64,000 nt of DNA from CAVVWJ01 sp965652025 (lineage in GTDB: Bacteria > Gemmatimonadota > Gemmatimonadetes > Gemmatimonadales > GWC2-71-9). Location: assembly GCA_965652025.1 (NCBI GenBank), contig CBFGTM010000013.1, positions 1-64,000 of the forward strand, read 5' to 3'. Position 1 is the first letter of the stretch. Each line of letters begins with the position of its first letter. The notes beneath the pieces are model-generated. The model saw only the letters and a list, made by a program, of their open reading frames with translations. It ran no database searches and was not told where the DNA came from. The position numbers were made by a program, and so were the translations under genes. This document shows, one piece after another, positions 30,282 to 38,749 of the stretch.

Positions 30282-31972
30282 AAATGCTCCAGAGTCTTCG
30301 CAGCCGGGTCATGTGGGGGATGGTCGTGCTCCTGGTCCTTGTGGCCGGGATTGCCCTGCTGGGGGTCAACTCTATCAGCTCTCTGAACCGGTCGGTCGAT
30401 CAGGAGCTGTCCCTGCTGCTGGAGACCACCGATCTCAGCAACGGTCTGATCGCGTCGCTGAGCGGCGAGGTTCGTTCCGCAGAACAATATCTCCTGCGAC
30501 CCACCGAGGCTGCCCGGCGGCGCTTCCGGGATGAAGGCGACTCGGCCTACGTCTATCACCGTCGCTATCGAACCCTGCGAGCGCTCACCACCTCCGATCG
30601 CTATATCGTCAACAAGATTGCCTCCAACCAAGCCCAGTTGGAGGTGAACTACGCGATGGCTCACGCGCTGGCCGATCTGGGCCGGGTCGAGGAGGCGCGA
30701 CGCGAAGCGGAGCGGGCGCGAGCCCCTTCGGACACTCTCCTGGGTGACGTTCGGGCACTGGCCCTGGCGCAGACCAACCGCTCCCTGGTGCGAGCCAACG
30801 AGCTGCGGCGGGAGGCGCAGCAGCGCCGCTCGCTGCTCTGGCTCCTCTTCTGTACGTCCCTGGCCCTCGGTGCCATCACTTCAGTGCAGACCGTCCGCTG
30901 GGTGGATCTGCCGTTGCGACGCCTGGTCGGGGCAGCGGATCGGTTTGGCGCCGGCGACCTGCGTCGGGTGCAGCTGGGCAAGATGCCGACTGAGCTGGAG
31001 CAACTGGCTCGGGCCATGGACAGCATGGCCGGACGTCTCCGTGGGGTCGTGGTCTCGGTGGTGAAGGAAGCGAGCCAGATCGGCAACAGCGCCACCGACT
31101 TCTCGGCCATGAGCGAACAGCTCGCCGCGAGCAGTGGCCAGATCTCGACGGCCATGGTCAAGATCGCGTCCAGTGCGGAACAGCAGGTGCAAGGGATGGA
31201 GAAGGCTGATGCACTGCTGCTCAGTCTCCGCCATATCGCCGAAACCAATGCCACGGCGTCGGCCAAGATGGTCGAGTTGGGAGATCGGATCCGCGAACTG
31301 GCCGCCCGGCATCAATCGGATGTTGCCGCGGCCGGCCAGACCCTGCTCGACATCCAGCAGATCGTCGCCACCTCGGCCCGCCAGGTGCAGGAGCTGACCC
31401 GGCTCTCCGAGCCGATTACCGCGTTCATCGATCTCATCCGCCAGATCTCGACCCAGACCAATCTGTTGGCGCTCAACGCCGCCATCGAGGCGGCACGGGC
31501 GGGGGAGCATGGGCGGGGATTTGCTGTCGTGGCTGAGGAAGTCCGGCGGCTCGCCGACTCCAGCGCCAGTGCCGCGGAAGATGTGGCCAAGACCGTCCAG
31601 TTCATCCGGGGTCAGGTCCGGGAGGTCTCCACCACCATGGATGCAGGTTCAGCCCGGGTGCAGGGGATCGAGCTGGTGGCCAAGGCGGCGGCGCGAGCAC
31701 TGGAGGAGATCGCAGCCGCGGTACAGCAAGTCCACACCGCGGCCGGAGAGGTGGTACGGGAGGCCGAAGCCAATCGAACGATTGTGGCGGAACTGGGAGA
31801 GCGGACTCAGGAGGTAAGTCAGGCAGCCAGCGAGCATGCCTCAGCCAGTGAGCAGGTCACCGCCGCTGCTGAACAGCAAACCGCCTCGACTCAGGAGATG
31901 GCCGCGTCTGCCGGAGACCTGCTCCAGGGGGCCACTCGTCTGACGGCCTTGATGCAGGACTTCAAGACGTAG
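30278..31972 (+). CDS. methyl-accepting chemotaxis protein
   Basis: 564 residues. There are two transmembrane segments, near residues 11-33 and 185-205. Between them lies a helical periplasmic domain of the four-helix-bundle type. A HAMP domain follows (WVDLPLRRLVGAADRFGAGD), then a long signalling coiled coil whose tip reads TNLLALNAAIEAARAGEHG then RGFAVVAEEVRRLAD. It starts with GTG at 30278. No C-terminal CheR-binding pentapeptide is seen. Signals would reach a CheA/CheW complex, none of which lies in the window. The four-base overlap with the binding-protein gene argues that the two form one sensor. Confidence 0.95.
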   Translation: MKMLQSLRSRVMWGMVVLLVLVAGIALLGVNSISSLNRSVDQELSLLLETTDLSNGLIASLSGEVRSAEQYLLRPTEAARRRFRDEGDSAYVYHRRYRTLRALTTSDRYIVNKIASNQAQLEVNYAMAHALADLGRVEEARREAERARAPSDTLLGDVRALALAQTNRSLVRANELRREAQQRRSLLWLLFCTSLALGAITSVQTVRWVDLPLRRLVGAADRFGAGDLRRVQLGKMPTELEQLARAMDSMAGRLRGVVVSVVKEASQIGNSATDFSAMSEQLAASSGQISTAMVKIASSAEQQVQGMEKADALLLSLRHIAETNATASAKMVELGDRIRELAARHQSDVAAAGQTLLDIQQIVATSARQVQELTRLSEPITAFIDLIRQISTQTNLLALNAAIEAARAGEHGRGFAVVAEEVRRLADSSASAAEDVAKTVQFIRGQVREVSTTMDAGSARVQGIELVAKAAARALEEIAAAVQQVHTAAGEVVREAEANRTIVAELGERTQEVSQAASEHASASEQVTAAAEQQTASTQEMAASAGDLLQGATRLTALMQDFKT

Positions 31973-31982
31973 CCGCCAGCAG

Positions 31983-32354
31983 CTACTTCTTGCGGCGGGC
32001 CTTTACCGGCTTCTTCATCGCCTTGGCCGGGCTGATGCGCTTGACCGGCTTGCCCTTAGCCCGCGCCTTGGCCCGCTGGCTCCGCTCTCGATCAGCGGCC
32101 TTGTCCAATCGCTTCTGCTCTGCCGCATGGACCTCAGCCAGAATCCGGTCCCCCTCTTCCATCCCCAGCAAACCTCGCCGGGTGGCATATCGAATCAGTT
32201 CCTCGGCGTCTGCCACGTTGAATTCCCCGACCCGCGCCGCGGCCCGGATGATACTCCCGAGGGCATCAGCCACCGGGCTCCGAAGGACGTTGGCGATGCC
32301 GGGAAGCGTTTCCAACAAAGTTGAGATCTGTGAACCACCGAGCTCCGATACCAC
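31983..32354 (-). CDS. small protein with Lys/Arg-rich histone H1-like tail
   Basis: 123 residues from a GTG start that follows AGGAGG. The first 85 residues are helical (ISTLLETLPGIANVLRSPVA, DALGSIIRAAARVGEFNVAD). The last 40 are strongly basic (RSQRAKARAKGKPVKRI then AKAMKKPVKARRKK), like histone-H1-type bacterial proteins with a tail that binds DNA non-specifically. I do not recognise the head domain. It is convergent with the chemoreceptor gene, 10 bases away. Confidence 0.65.
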   Translation of the reverse strand: MVSELGGSQISTLLETLPGIANVLRSPVADALGSIIRAAARVGEFNVADAEELIRYATRRGLLGMEEGDRILAEVHAAEQKRLDKAADRERSQRAKARAKGKPVKRISPAKAMKKPVKARRKK

Positions 32355-32474
32355 TGGGGACCTCCTGCTGACGAACTAGGAACCGAACGACCGGCCGCCG
32401 GCCTCACCCGGGCGATTGCCACTGGGGACGGAATTCTCACACCATGGACACGGCGGCGCTAGTAGTATGGATTA

Positions 32475-32891
32475 CTACTTCGTAATTCGGAGCTGAGCCC
32501 GCTCGTCATAGGCCCGATGCGGGAGGCAGTAGAGTTGGTAGATACCGGGGGGGACCCGGGGTACGACAATGCGGTACTCGGCGCCTTCCGACGTGAGCAG
32601 CGGACTGCTCAAATCGGCGGTTCGACGGTTCATGGCTCCGTTGAGTGCTTCGCGGGTAGCCTCACTGAGACCGGCTCCCTCGAAGACAACGCTATGGGGC
32701 ACCCCGCCACCGGCCCGGAAGCGGAGAACGTCGCCCGGGCGTGCCGTAATGAGCGGAGGGGTAAACCGGTAGGTTTCCTTCTCCGCGTCGGCTTCGATTC
32801 TGATGTCGTGAAGCCGTTGGGCATGGGCCTGAGGCACGGCCAGGACAAGCAGGCCGGTCACGCTCGCGAGAATCATGCGGATCTGCTGCAT
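32475..32891 (-). CDS. cupredoxin-like copper protein
   Basis: 138 residues. A signal peptide ends at QAHAQ (about residue 25). The mature part is a plastocyanin-like beta-sandwich, with ligand His66 (GGVPHSVVF) and the C-terminal loop YCLPHRAYDE, giving Cys122 and His125. A Met five residues after that His is expected as the fourth (axial) ligand, and it is missing here, so the site may differ from ordinary blue copper or be a three-ligand site. It would carry electrons in the periplasm or bind copper. A hairpin AGTAGTA/TACTACT directly follows the stop on this strand (32461-32479). Confidence 0.75.
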   Translation of the reverse strand: MQQIRMILASVTGLLVLAVPQAHAQRLHDIRIEADAEKETYRFTPPLITARPGDVLRFRAGGGVPHSVVFEGAGLSEATREALNGAMNRRTADLSSPLLTSEGAEYRIVVPRVPPGIYQLYCLPHRAYDERAQLRITK

Positions 32892-33003
32892 CTACACTCC
32901 TCGAAGGTCTGCGGATGCTTTCGCGGAACCAGGATTTTCCATACATTGAGAGTGGCGGGTTGAGCCAGTTTCATGCCACCCAAACCCGCTGGAAGGACCG
33001 GCT

Positions 33004-33267
33004 GTGGGGCGTCGGGGCATTAAGGAATACCGAGCGCCCGAGGCGCTCATCCTGATCGCGGCGGACCGAGACCAGAAGCCTCTGGTTTGTCCCTCCTGTA
33101 GCTCCCTCGAAGTCGATAGAACCCCGGAACGCTCCAGCTCCGAAGACGCCCCTGGCGGTCGAGTTACCCTGCACTGCACCACCTGTGGTCGGATCGCGGC
33201 CTACATACCCCGCACTCTCAGCCGCTCGTCTCTACCCGAGTCCCCCCGGCCTTCACATACGACCTGA
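33004..33267 (+). CDS. small zinc-ribbon protein
   Basis: 87 residues with a GTG start. The pairs CPSC (residues 29-32) and CTTC (58-61) are spaced like a zinc ribbon, in KPLVCPSCSS and TLHCTTCGR. There is no membrane segment. It may be an RNA- or DNA-associated small protein; no family is recognised. It ends 19 bases from the convergent lepB. Confidence 0.5.
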   Translation: MGRRGIKEYRAPEALILIAADRDQKPLVCPSCSSLEVDRTPERSSSEDAPGGRVTLHCTTCGRIAAYIPRTLSRSSLPESPRPSHTT

Positions 33268-33285
33268 CGGGAAGATCCGTTCTTC

Positions 33286-34008
33286 CTACTCGGGCGACGT
33301 AAACAACCGTCCCCACCGAACGGCGGTCAGAAAGGGCAGAGCCCGCCAACTGCTGGGATCGTAGCTGAAGTAGACGACCAGTGGCTTTCCCCGCACGTTC
33401 GTGCGAGGCAGGAACCCCCAATATCGACCATCATAGGAGCTGTCCCGGTTGTCGCCCATCATGAAGAACGAGTCCCTTGGCACTACGATGGGACCCCATT
33501 CCTGCAGATCCGGCTGATACGTGGAGGGGTTCCGATTAACCAGGTGCGGCAGCTGCCACTCCCGCATCTTGGCGCGCTGGATCGGGTCTTCCGAGCGGGT
33601 GGGGTCGGAGTGCACCGCATAGGGCTCCTGAACCCGCTGACCATTCCGAAAGAGCTCGCCGTTCTCCATGCTGAGTGTATCACCAGGCATGCCGATCAGC
33701 CGCTTCACAACCTTGAGTCCCTCCTCCTCCACCGAATCGAATACCAGGATGTCATCCCGCCGAGGCTCGCGAACAGCTGGGAGGCGGGCGTGAATGAGCG
33801 GCACCTCGGCTCCGTAGAGGGCCTTGTTGACGAACAGGAAGTCGCCGATGAGGAGCGTGTTTTCCATGCTGCCAGACGGAATCCGGAAGGCCTCCACCAG
33901 AAACGTTCGGAGAAAAAACCAGACCACCAGAGCAACGACGATCGATTTGGTCCAGTCCCAGAGCCAGTGAATCAGCGACCGGGTGTGGGCGGCAGTTCCT
34001 GCGGTCAT
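33286..34008 (-). CDS. lepB: signal peptidase I
   Basis: 240 residues. One N-terminal membrane helix (residues about 22-40) precedes the conserved boxes. Box B is FRIPSGSMENTLL with the catalytic Ser47, and box D is LKVVKRLIGMPGD with the catalytic Lys102. Box E is MMGDNRDSSYDGRYWGFL. The enzyme cleaves exported proteins' signal peptides at the outer face of the inner membrane. The window holds many secreted proteins with an A-x-A-Q-type cleavage site that could be its substrates. Confidence 0.97.
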   Translation of the reverse strand: MTAGTAAHTRSLIHWLWDWTKSIVVALVVWFFLRTFLVEAFRIPSGSMENTLLIGDFLFVNKALYGAEVPLIHARLPAVREPRRDDILVFDSVEEEGLKVVKRLIGMPGDTLSMENGELFRNGQRVQEPYAVHSDPTRSEDPIQRAKMREWQLPHLVNRNPSTYQPDLQEWGPIVVPRDSFFMMGDNRDSSYDGRYWGFLPRTNVRGKPLVVYFSYDPSSWRALPFLTAVRWGRLFTSPE

Positions 34009-34074
34009 GGCAACAGCGTCCTCTGGTTGAAAGGGGTCTGCGGCAGACTGGAATTTACCACCGCGGCACCCGCC

Positions 34075-35658
34075 CTATGGAACCGCGGTGAGTGGGGCGG
34101 TGATGGGCGACTCCAGCCGGGCAATCGGATACCGGGATCCGGCCCTGAGCTCGCGATCCAGCAGGTTCCAGGTCACGAATCCGTCCTCCGATTCAGGCTC
34201 CAGCAGATACGCCGCCAGAGTACCGAGAGGCTGGTCGGTCCTGACCAGAAATACTCCCTCGGGGACCAGGCTGTCCACGCTTCCCGGCTGCCATCGGCCT
34301 TCTAGCAGTACCGGCCTATGTCCCTCGAAGAGGGAGTCGGTCTGGACCTTCTCTACTCGGAATAGCTGCAGCTGGGTACGCCACGGTGCCGTCGTCCGTT
34401 CCACCGCGACATCATGACGGCGGAGCAGGGCTACCAGCCGGGAGAACCGTGCGGGCAGAAGGTAACCGGCAGGTCTCGAGACGCTGCGGTCGGCGATGAA
34501 CCGGTCGTAGACCGGCATGCTGATGGCGCGATACACTCCGGTGCGCTGGCGGCGGGCGTAGCCTCCCGCCCCTTCACCTGCATCCCGGGTCAGCTCGGCG
34601 ATGACCGGCAGTGTCCGCGGAGGAGCGAGGCGGGACCGGACCGCAACCGAATCAGCCCTTTGGCCATCGGACGCCTGGACCAGGCGCCGAATCACTTCTT
34701 TTTGCTCGGCGGCCAGCTGCAGGATCTCGGAGACGAAGTTGTACGTGGCCCTGATCCGGGTCCCGAAGTCGGCGTTGCTGTAGCCCTCACTGAGAATCGA
34801 GAGCCGGCCGCGGAGACCCATCCAGTTGGTGCCGAACCGTGGCCGGGCATCGTAGGTCTCCCAGCCCAGCGCCAGGGAGTCTGGATTCTGGTTCCGAAAG
34901 TTGCCGTAACTGAAGGTCTTCTGGCGATGCCTCTGCTCCATCCGACGCTGTACCTGCGGCAGGAAGCGGTCCCGCACGAACGTGACTGACGGATTGGTGT
35001 TGGGGTTGAGGCCAGGAGCGTAGGTGAGAACGTACCCGTGATAGCTGCCGTTGGTGGTATGCAGGTCGATGAAGAGGTCAGGATCCCAGGACGCTATCAA
35101 CGAAGCTGCGCCTCGGGTCTCGGGCGCTTCCATCTTGACGTAGTCGCGATTGAGATTGAGCCCCTGGCCATTCGGGTTTTGACCCACTCGGTCAGGCCCA
35201 TTTTGGCCCGGTCGATTTTTCTCTCCCGGACCCCACTGCTCGTTTCCGTCGGTGTTGTAAATCGGGACCACCAGCAGGATCATGGCGTCGAGGAGCCGGC
35301 TCAAGGGCCCGGTGGCGAGGTCACGCAGCAGCATCTGGGAGGCTTCCTTTCCCTCTACCTCGCCGGCGTGGATGTTCCCCTGCAGGTAGACCACCAGCTT
35401 GCCGGTCCGACGGGCGTCGGCGGCAGTGGACACCATCGGCCTTGAAACCACTACGTAGGGCACCCGGCGGCTCTTAGGGCTGGTGGCTAGAGTTTCCATT
35501 CGGACGTCGCGGGAGCGCCGCTGCAGCGAGTCCAGGAAGGACCGAACGTCGGCGTAGGCTGAGGTCTCCCGAAAATCGGTGCGCTCCGGCCTGGTTGTCT
35601 GTGCCGCCAGAGGTGGTGCCAGCAGGGCCAGCAGCATACCCACTTCAACGCACCGCAT
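34075..35658 (-). CDS. secreted M14-family zinc carboxypeptidase
   Basis: 527 residues. A signal peptide ends LAAQTTRPE. The zinc motif HAGE in GNIHAGEVEGKEAS supplies His and Glu; a later His lies in the LFIDLHTTNGSYHGYVL block. The central segment resembles other bacterial M14 peptidases. It would trim peptides in the periplasm or outside. Its first 14 bases overlap the end of the upstream metallopeptidase gene on the same strand, so they form an operon of two secreted peptidases. Confidence 0.85.
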   Translation of the reverse strand: MRCVEVGMLLALLAPPLAAQTTRPERTDFRETSAYADVRSFLDSLQRRSRDVRMETLATSPKSRRVPYVVVSRPMVSTAADARRTGKLVVYLQGNIHAGEVEGKEASQMLLRDLATGPLSRLLDAMILLVVPIYNTDGNEQWGPGEKNRPGQNGPDRVGQNPNGQGLNLNRDYVKMEAPETRGAASLIASWDPDLFIDLHTTNGSYHGYVLTYAPGLNPNTNPSVTFVRDRFLPQVQRRMEQRHRQKTFSYGNFRNQNPDSLALGWETYDARPRFGTNWMGLRGRLSILSEGYSNADFGTRIRATYNFVSEILQLAAEQKEVIRRLVQASDGQRADSVAVRSRLAPPRTLPVIAELTRDAGEGAGGYARRQRTGVYRAISMPVYDRFIADRSVSRPAGYLLPARFSRLVALLRRHDVAVERTTAPWRTQLQLFRVEKVQTDSLFEGHRPVLLEGRWQPGSVDSLVPEGVFLVRTDQPLGTLAAYLLEPESEDGFVTWNLLDRELRAGSRYPIARLESPITAPLTAVP

Positions 35659-37393
35659 CAGCCCTCGCCGGAACCAGAATTCGGGTCGTCACCACATCCG
35701 GAAAATCTCGGTCCATCGTAAAGGTCACCTCCGGCGTCAGGATCGGGTACATCGAAGTCCGCAGTGTCTGGCCGGAGGAACCGTTATACCGGGCCCAGGC
35801 ATTGCGCAGCACCGGCTCCGCTGGAATGCGCGAGGGATCCTCGGCGTGGCGCAGGAGCAGAGCGGTGGTCGCCCCGGGAGCGGGGAGTGCCTCCCCCAGG
35901 GCCCGAATCAGGGCATAGCCGATTGTGTGCTGGTCCTGTGACCCCGGCCGGGCCAGGTCGGCCCGCTTCTCCAGTTCGCCGAGCGTGAGGAGCGGCCACC
36001 GGACCGCGACTGGCCCAAGGATCCGCTCGGCGCTCCACTCGGCGAAACCCTCGGCCAGGTGAGGCTGCACTCCGGGCAACTCGACAAAAGCAGAGTCTCG
36101 TGGTGCCAGCCCGCGGGCAAACAGCTCGAGCTGACGACGGCGGAATAGCAGGTGCTGCCATTCATGAATCACCGCTCCGATGGCCAACAGGGGTGAGTAT
36201 CCCGGATCAATCGCAACGGCATCGCGAGGCTCGAGAAAACCGTTCAGACTCTCCCGGGATTGCCGCGGGACTGTAGTAAGACGGAGATTCTCCGAGCCGT
36301 TACGCAGAAGCGTCAGGCTGGTATCCCCTCGTGGCAGCCAGCGCAGACTGCGCAGCAACGCCCCCTGTCCGTGCTGCCGGAGCCACTCGGTGGCATTCGG
36401 ATTGCGGGCGGATACCAGCCGGGAGAAGAGCTCCGGTGGTATTCCATACTGGGGGACGGCCTGGGGATACCCGAACCACCGGGTCTCTATTCGGGGCAGG
36501 TCGGGGTCGAATCCCTGGCCGGCTACGGAAGTCCAGTCGGTCCGAACCAGCTCCCGGAGTGATTTGGCCTGTGGCAGCCACGGTTCATTGAGAAAGAACC
36601 CGATGACCTCGGTATACCAGTGGAGCGCTTCGGTGTACCCGCGAAGGAATATCAATACGGCGGCTGTGGAGTTCGAATCGGAGCGCCACATGTCCGTGCG
36701 AGTGGCGGCGAAGGCGGAGGAGTCGGTGGCCGCCAAAACCGCCAATGCATACATGCCCCGGAGCAACGTCTCCTCGTTGACCGAATCGACCGCTGAGGGA
36801 ATTCTGTGGGCAGCGCCGAGCGCTGCGCGGACAGCGCGCCAATGGATCCCGGGCATGCGTAGCCGGGCCCAGTCGAGCGCGGCATCGTGAAGGTCTACGA
36901 TCCATTCGCCGCGAGGACGAAACAGGCGATCGAATCGAGCCCTCGTCGTGTCCGACGGGATAGAAGCTCGGATAGACTCGAGGGTGCGGCGGCTGGCCTG
37001 GAGAAGCTCGGTCCGGCGATACAGGCCCATGACATGGAACGAGCGCTCGGCCGAGAGGGCGGGGTCGCTGAGCGGCTCTACCCCGCTCCATCGTGCCGCC
37101 TCCCGGTAGGCACGAGTGGTGAATGAATCCGGAAAGGCGCTGGCCGCCGCCCTAGCCCACGGACCGGGGATCCGGATAACCGAGTCGTTGCGACCCATTA
37201 TGATTTGGCGCAGCGTGAAGCGCGGAAGTTCGGCTACCTCAGTGCTGGGAGGAGGTGCCTGAGCCCCAGCCAGAGAGGCATTCCATGACAGCAGCAGCCC
37301 GAGCTGGAGGGTAAGTGCGATGACTGACGACCCGAAGCCGGCACCCCGGCGCCAGGTGCCGCCGCTAATGGACCGGCTGGGCGAACTGTGCAA
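35645..37393 (-). CDS. secreted HExxH metallopeptidase-like protein
   Basis: About 582 residues. A hydrophobic export segment (VIALTLQLGLLLSWNASLAG) ends before AQAPPP. The gluzincin-like zinc site HEWQH in GAVIHEWQHLLFRRRQ is followed by LAEGFAEWSAERILG about 40 residues later, which provides the expected third ligand Glu. I cannot name the family. The start is unsure: the frame is open to 37531 and overlaps the divergent 108-residue gene. TTG 37393 is the last plausible codon before the signal peptide and has no clear ribosome-binding site. Next to the M14 gene. Confidence 0.7.
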   Translation of the reverse strand: MHSSPSRSISGGTWRRGAGFGSSVIALTLQLGLLLSWNASLAGAQAPPPSTEVAELPRFTLRQIIMGRNDSVIRIPGPWARAAASAFPDSFTTRAYREAARWSGVEPLSDPALSAERSFHVMGLYRRTELLQASRRTLESIRASIPSDTTRARFDRLFRPRGEWIVDLHDAALDWARLRMPGIHWRAVRAALGAAHRIPSAVDSVNEETLLRGMYALAVLAATDSSAFAATRTDMWRSDSNSTAAVLIFLRGYTEALHWYTEVIGFFLNEPWLPQAKSLRELVRTDWTSVAGQGFDPDLPRIETRWFGYPQAVPQYGIPPELFSRLVSARNPNATEWLRQHGQGALLRSLRWLPRGDTSLTLLRNGSENLRLTTVPRQSRESLNGFLEPRDAVAIDPGYSPLLAIGAVIHEWQHLLFRRRQLELFARGLAPRDSAFVELPGVQPHLAEGFAEWSAERILGPVAVRWPLLTLGELEKRADLARPGSQDQHTIGYALIRALGEALPAPGATTALLLRHAEDPSRIPAEPVLRNAWARYNGSSGQTLRTSMYPILTPEVTFTMDRDFPDVVTTRILVPARADAVR

Positions 37394-37646
37394 GGCAGGA
37401 AAGGATAGTGCCACGTATCTCTGGCAGGTGCCGGATGACGAGAGCGTTCGGCGAAAGATCGCAAGCATCCTGCAGGAGATCAAAGCCGAGGCTGCCAAGG
37501 GCGGGCGGCAGGAGATGGGACGGCTGGCCACCGAGCTGGAGGGTGCTCTCCGGGTGTCGGCCAGCCCGCAGCAGGTCGAGCTGCTCCAGGACGGGTTCGA
37601 CCGGCTGCTTCGGCTCTGGGCAGCGGCGAAGAGCGGGCTGTTTTAG
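37320..37646 (+). CDS. small helical protein, Hpt-like fold suspected
   Basis: 108 residues, all helical, no signal peptide. It resembles the 121-residue protein at 43356 in length and helix pattern: IASILQEIKAEAAKG here against FGRILDEIKGKATAL there, then a central helix and a last helix ending LLQDGFDRLLRLWAAAKS. Both look like four-helix Hpt-type bundles without the phospho-His motif HxxKG. It overlaps the start of the metallopeptidase gene on the other strand and the RND adaptor stop by four bases. Function unknown. Confidence 0.6.
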   Translation: MTDDPKPAPRRQVPPLMDRLGELCKAGKDSATYLWQVPDDESVRRKIASILQEIKAEAAKGGRQEMGRLATELEGALRVSASPQQVELLQDGFDRLLRLWAAAKSGLF

Positions 37647-38749
37647 CGATCCGGCCGGGCCGCCCCGACGTCCTCAACGGCGGCATTGGCCGGACGGCGC
37701 TCCACCAGCTTGGCTTGCACCGGAGCACCTTCGGCTAGCCGTTCCTGGCCGCCTACCACTACCTGTTCAGCGTTTTCCACTCCGTTCTTGACTTCAACGA
37801 AGCCGGGAGTCCGTACCCCCAGTTCCACCTGGCGCCGGGTTGCCTTCCCACCGTTGACCACCCACACGAAGCTGGCTCCCTGCAGCGGGAGTATCGCGTC
37901 CTCCGGAATCACAACGGCGTTGGGTCGCACGTCGGTGGCCAGGCGGGCTTCGATGAACATACCGGCCTGGAGCTCGCGCCGAGGGTTGGGAACCCTGGCT
38001 TTGACCGTGATGGTGCGCCCGGGGAGCTGGACCACTGGATCGACGAAGTCGACCTTGCCAGTGAACTGTCGGCCCGGCAGCGCGGCCACCCTGAAGCTGA
38101 CCTGCTGTCCCACTTTCAGCTGATCGGCGTAGCGCTCAGGAACCTGGAATGAAGCCCGCTGAGGTGAGACTGTCTGGAGCGAAACCAACCGGGTATCGGT
38201 ATTGACGTAATCGCCGAGACTCACGAAGCGTTGTCCGATCACGCCGGCAAAGGGCGCCCGTACCAGGGTCCGATCCAGCCGCACCTTGAGCCGCTCGAGC
38301 TGCGCCTCGTTGCTCCGCATGGTCGCCTCCGCCCGCTCCAGCTCCGCCTGGGAGGACGCCTTCTGCCCCAGCAGCTCCCGGGTGCGAGCCAGCGATTGAC
38401 GAGCCAGGTCGCGGTCGGCGGTGGCCTGAGCGACCTGCGCACGCAGCTCGGCATCGTCGATCTTGAAGAGTGGGGTTCCCCGGGCCACGGGGCTGCCCTC
38501 CCGCACCAGGATCTGGACCAAACGCCCTTCCACGTCGGGCTTGAGCTCGATCGATTGAAGGGCTTGGATCTGACCGGTGGCCAGAATGGCGTCGATAACG
38601 GTATCGGTGCGCGCGGCAGCAGCCTCCACCGGCATGGCCGGCGGACCGCCGCCTTCACCTCCGGCGCCGCCCGGTCCCTTCCCCGTGGACTCTGCCTTGT
38701 TACACGCCGCGAGGGCGAGCATCAGAATCACTAAAACGGATGATCTCAC
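37643..38749 (-). CDS. RND efflux periplasmic adaptor (membrane fusion protein)
   Basis: 368 residues. The lipoprotein signal ends LALAACNK. The order is biotinyl-like half (SIELKPDVEGRLVQILVREG), coiled-coil hairpin (ARTRELLGQKASSQAELERA), second half (LVRAPFAGVIGQRFVSLGDY), then barrel and membrane-proximal domains. It joins the inner-membrane pump to TolC. The gene is last in the operon, after a four-base overlap with the TolC-like gene. Confidence 0.93.
   Translation of the reverse strand: MRSSVLVILMLALAACNKAESTGKGPGGAGGEGGGPPAMPVEAAAARTDTVIDAILATGQIQALQSIELKPDVEGRLVQILVREGSPVARGTPLFKIDDAELRAQVAQATADRDLARQSLARTRELLGQKASSQAELERAEATMRSNEAQLERLKVRLDRTLVRAPFAGVIGQRFVSLGDYVNTDTRLVSLQTVSPQRASFQVPERYADQLKVGQQVSFRVAALPGRQFTGKVDFVDPVVQLPGRTITVKARVPNPRRELQAGMFIEARLATDVRPNAVVIPEDAILPLQGASFVWVVNGGKATRRQVELGVRTPGFVEVKNGVENAEQVVVGGQERLAEGAPVQAKLVERRPANAAVEDVGAARPDR

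Noticed and set aside
37394..37531. N-terminal extension of the HEWQH protein to 37531
   Set aside because: The residues are Ser/Arg-rich shadow sequence of the divergent small gene and precede the signal peptide.
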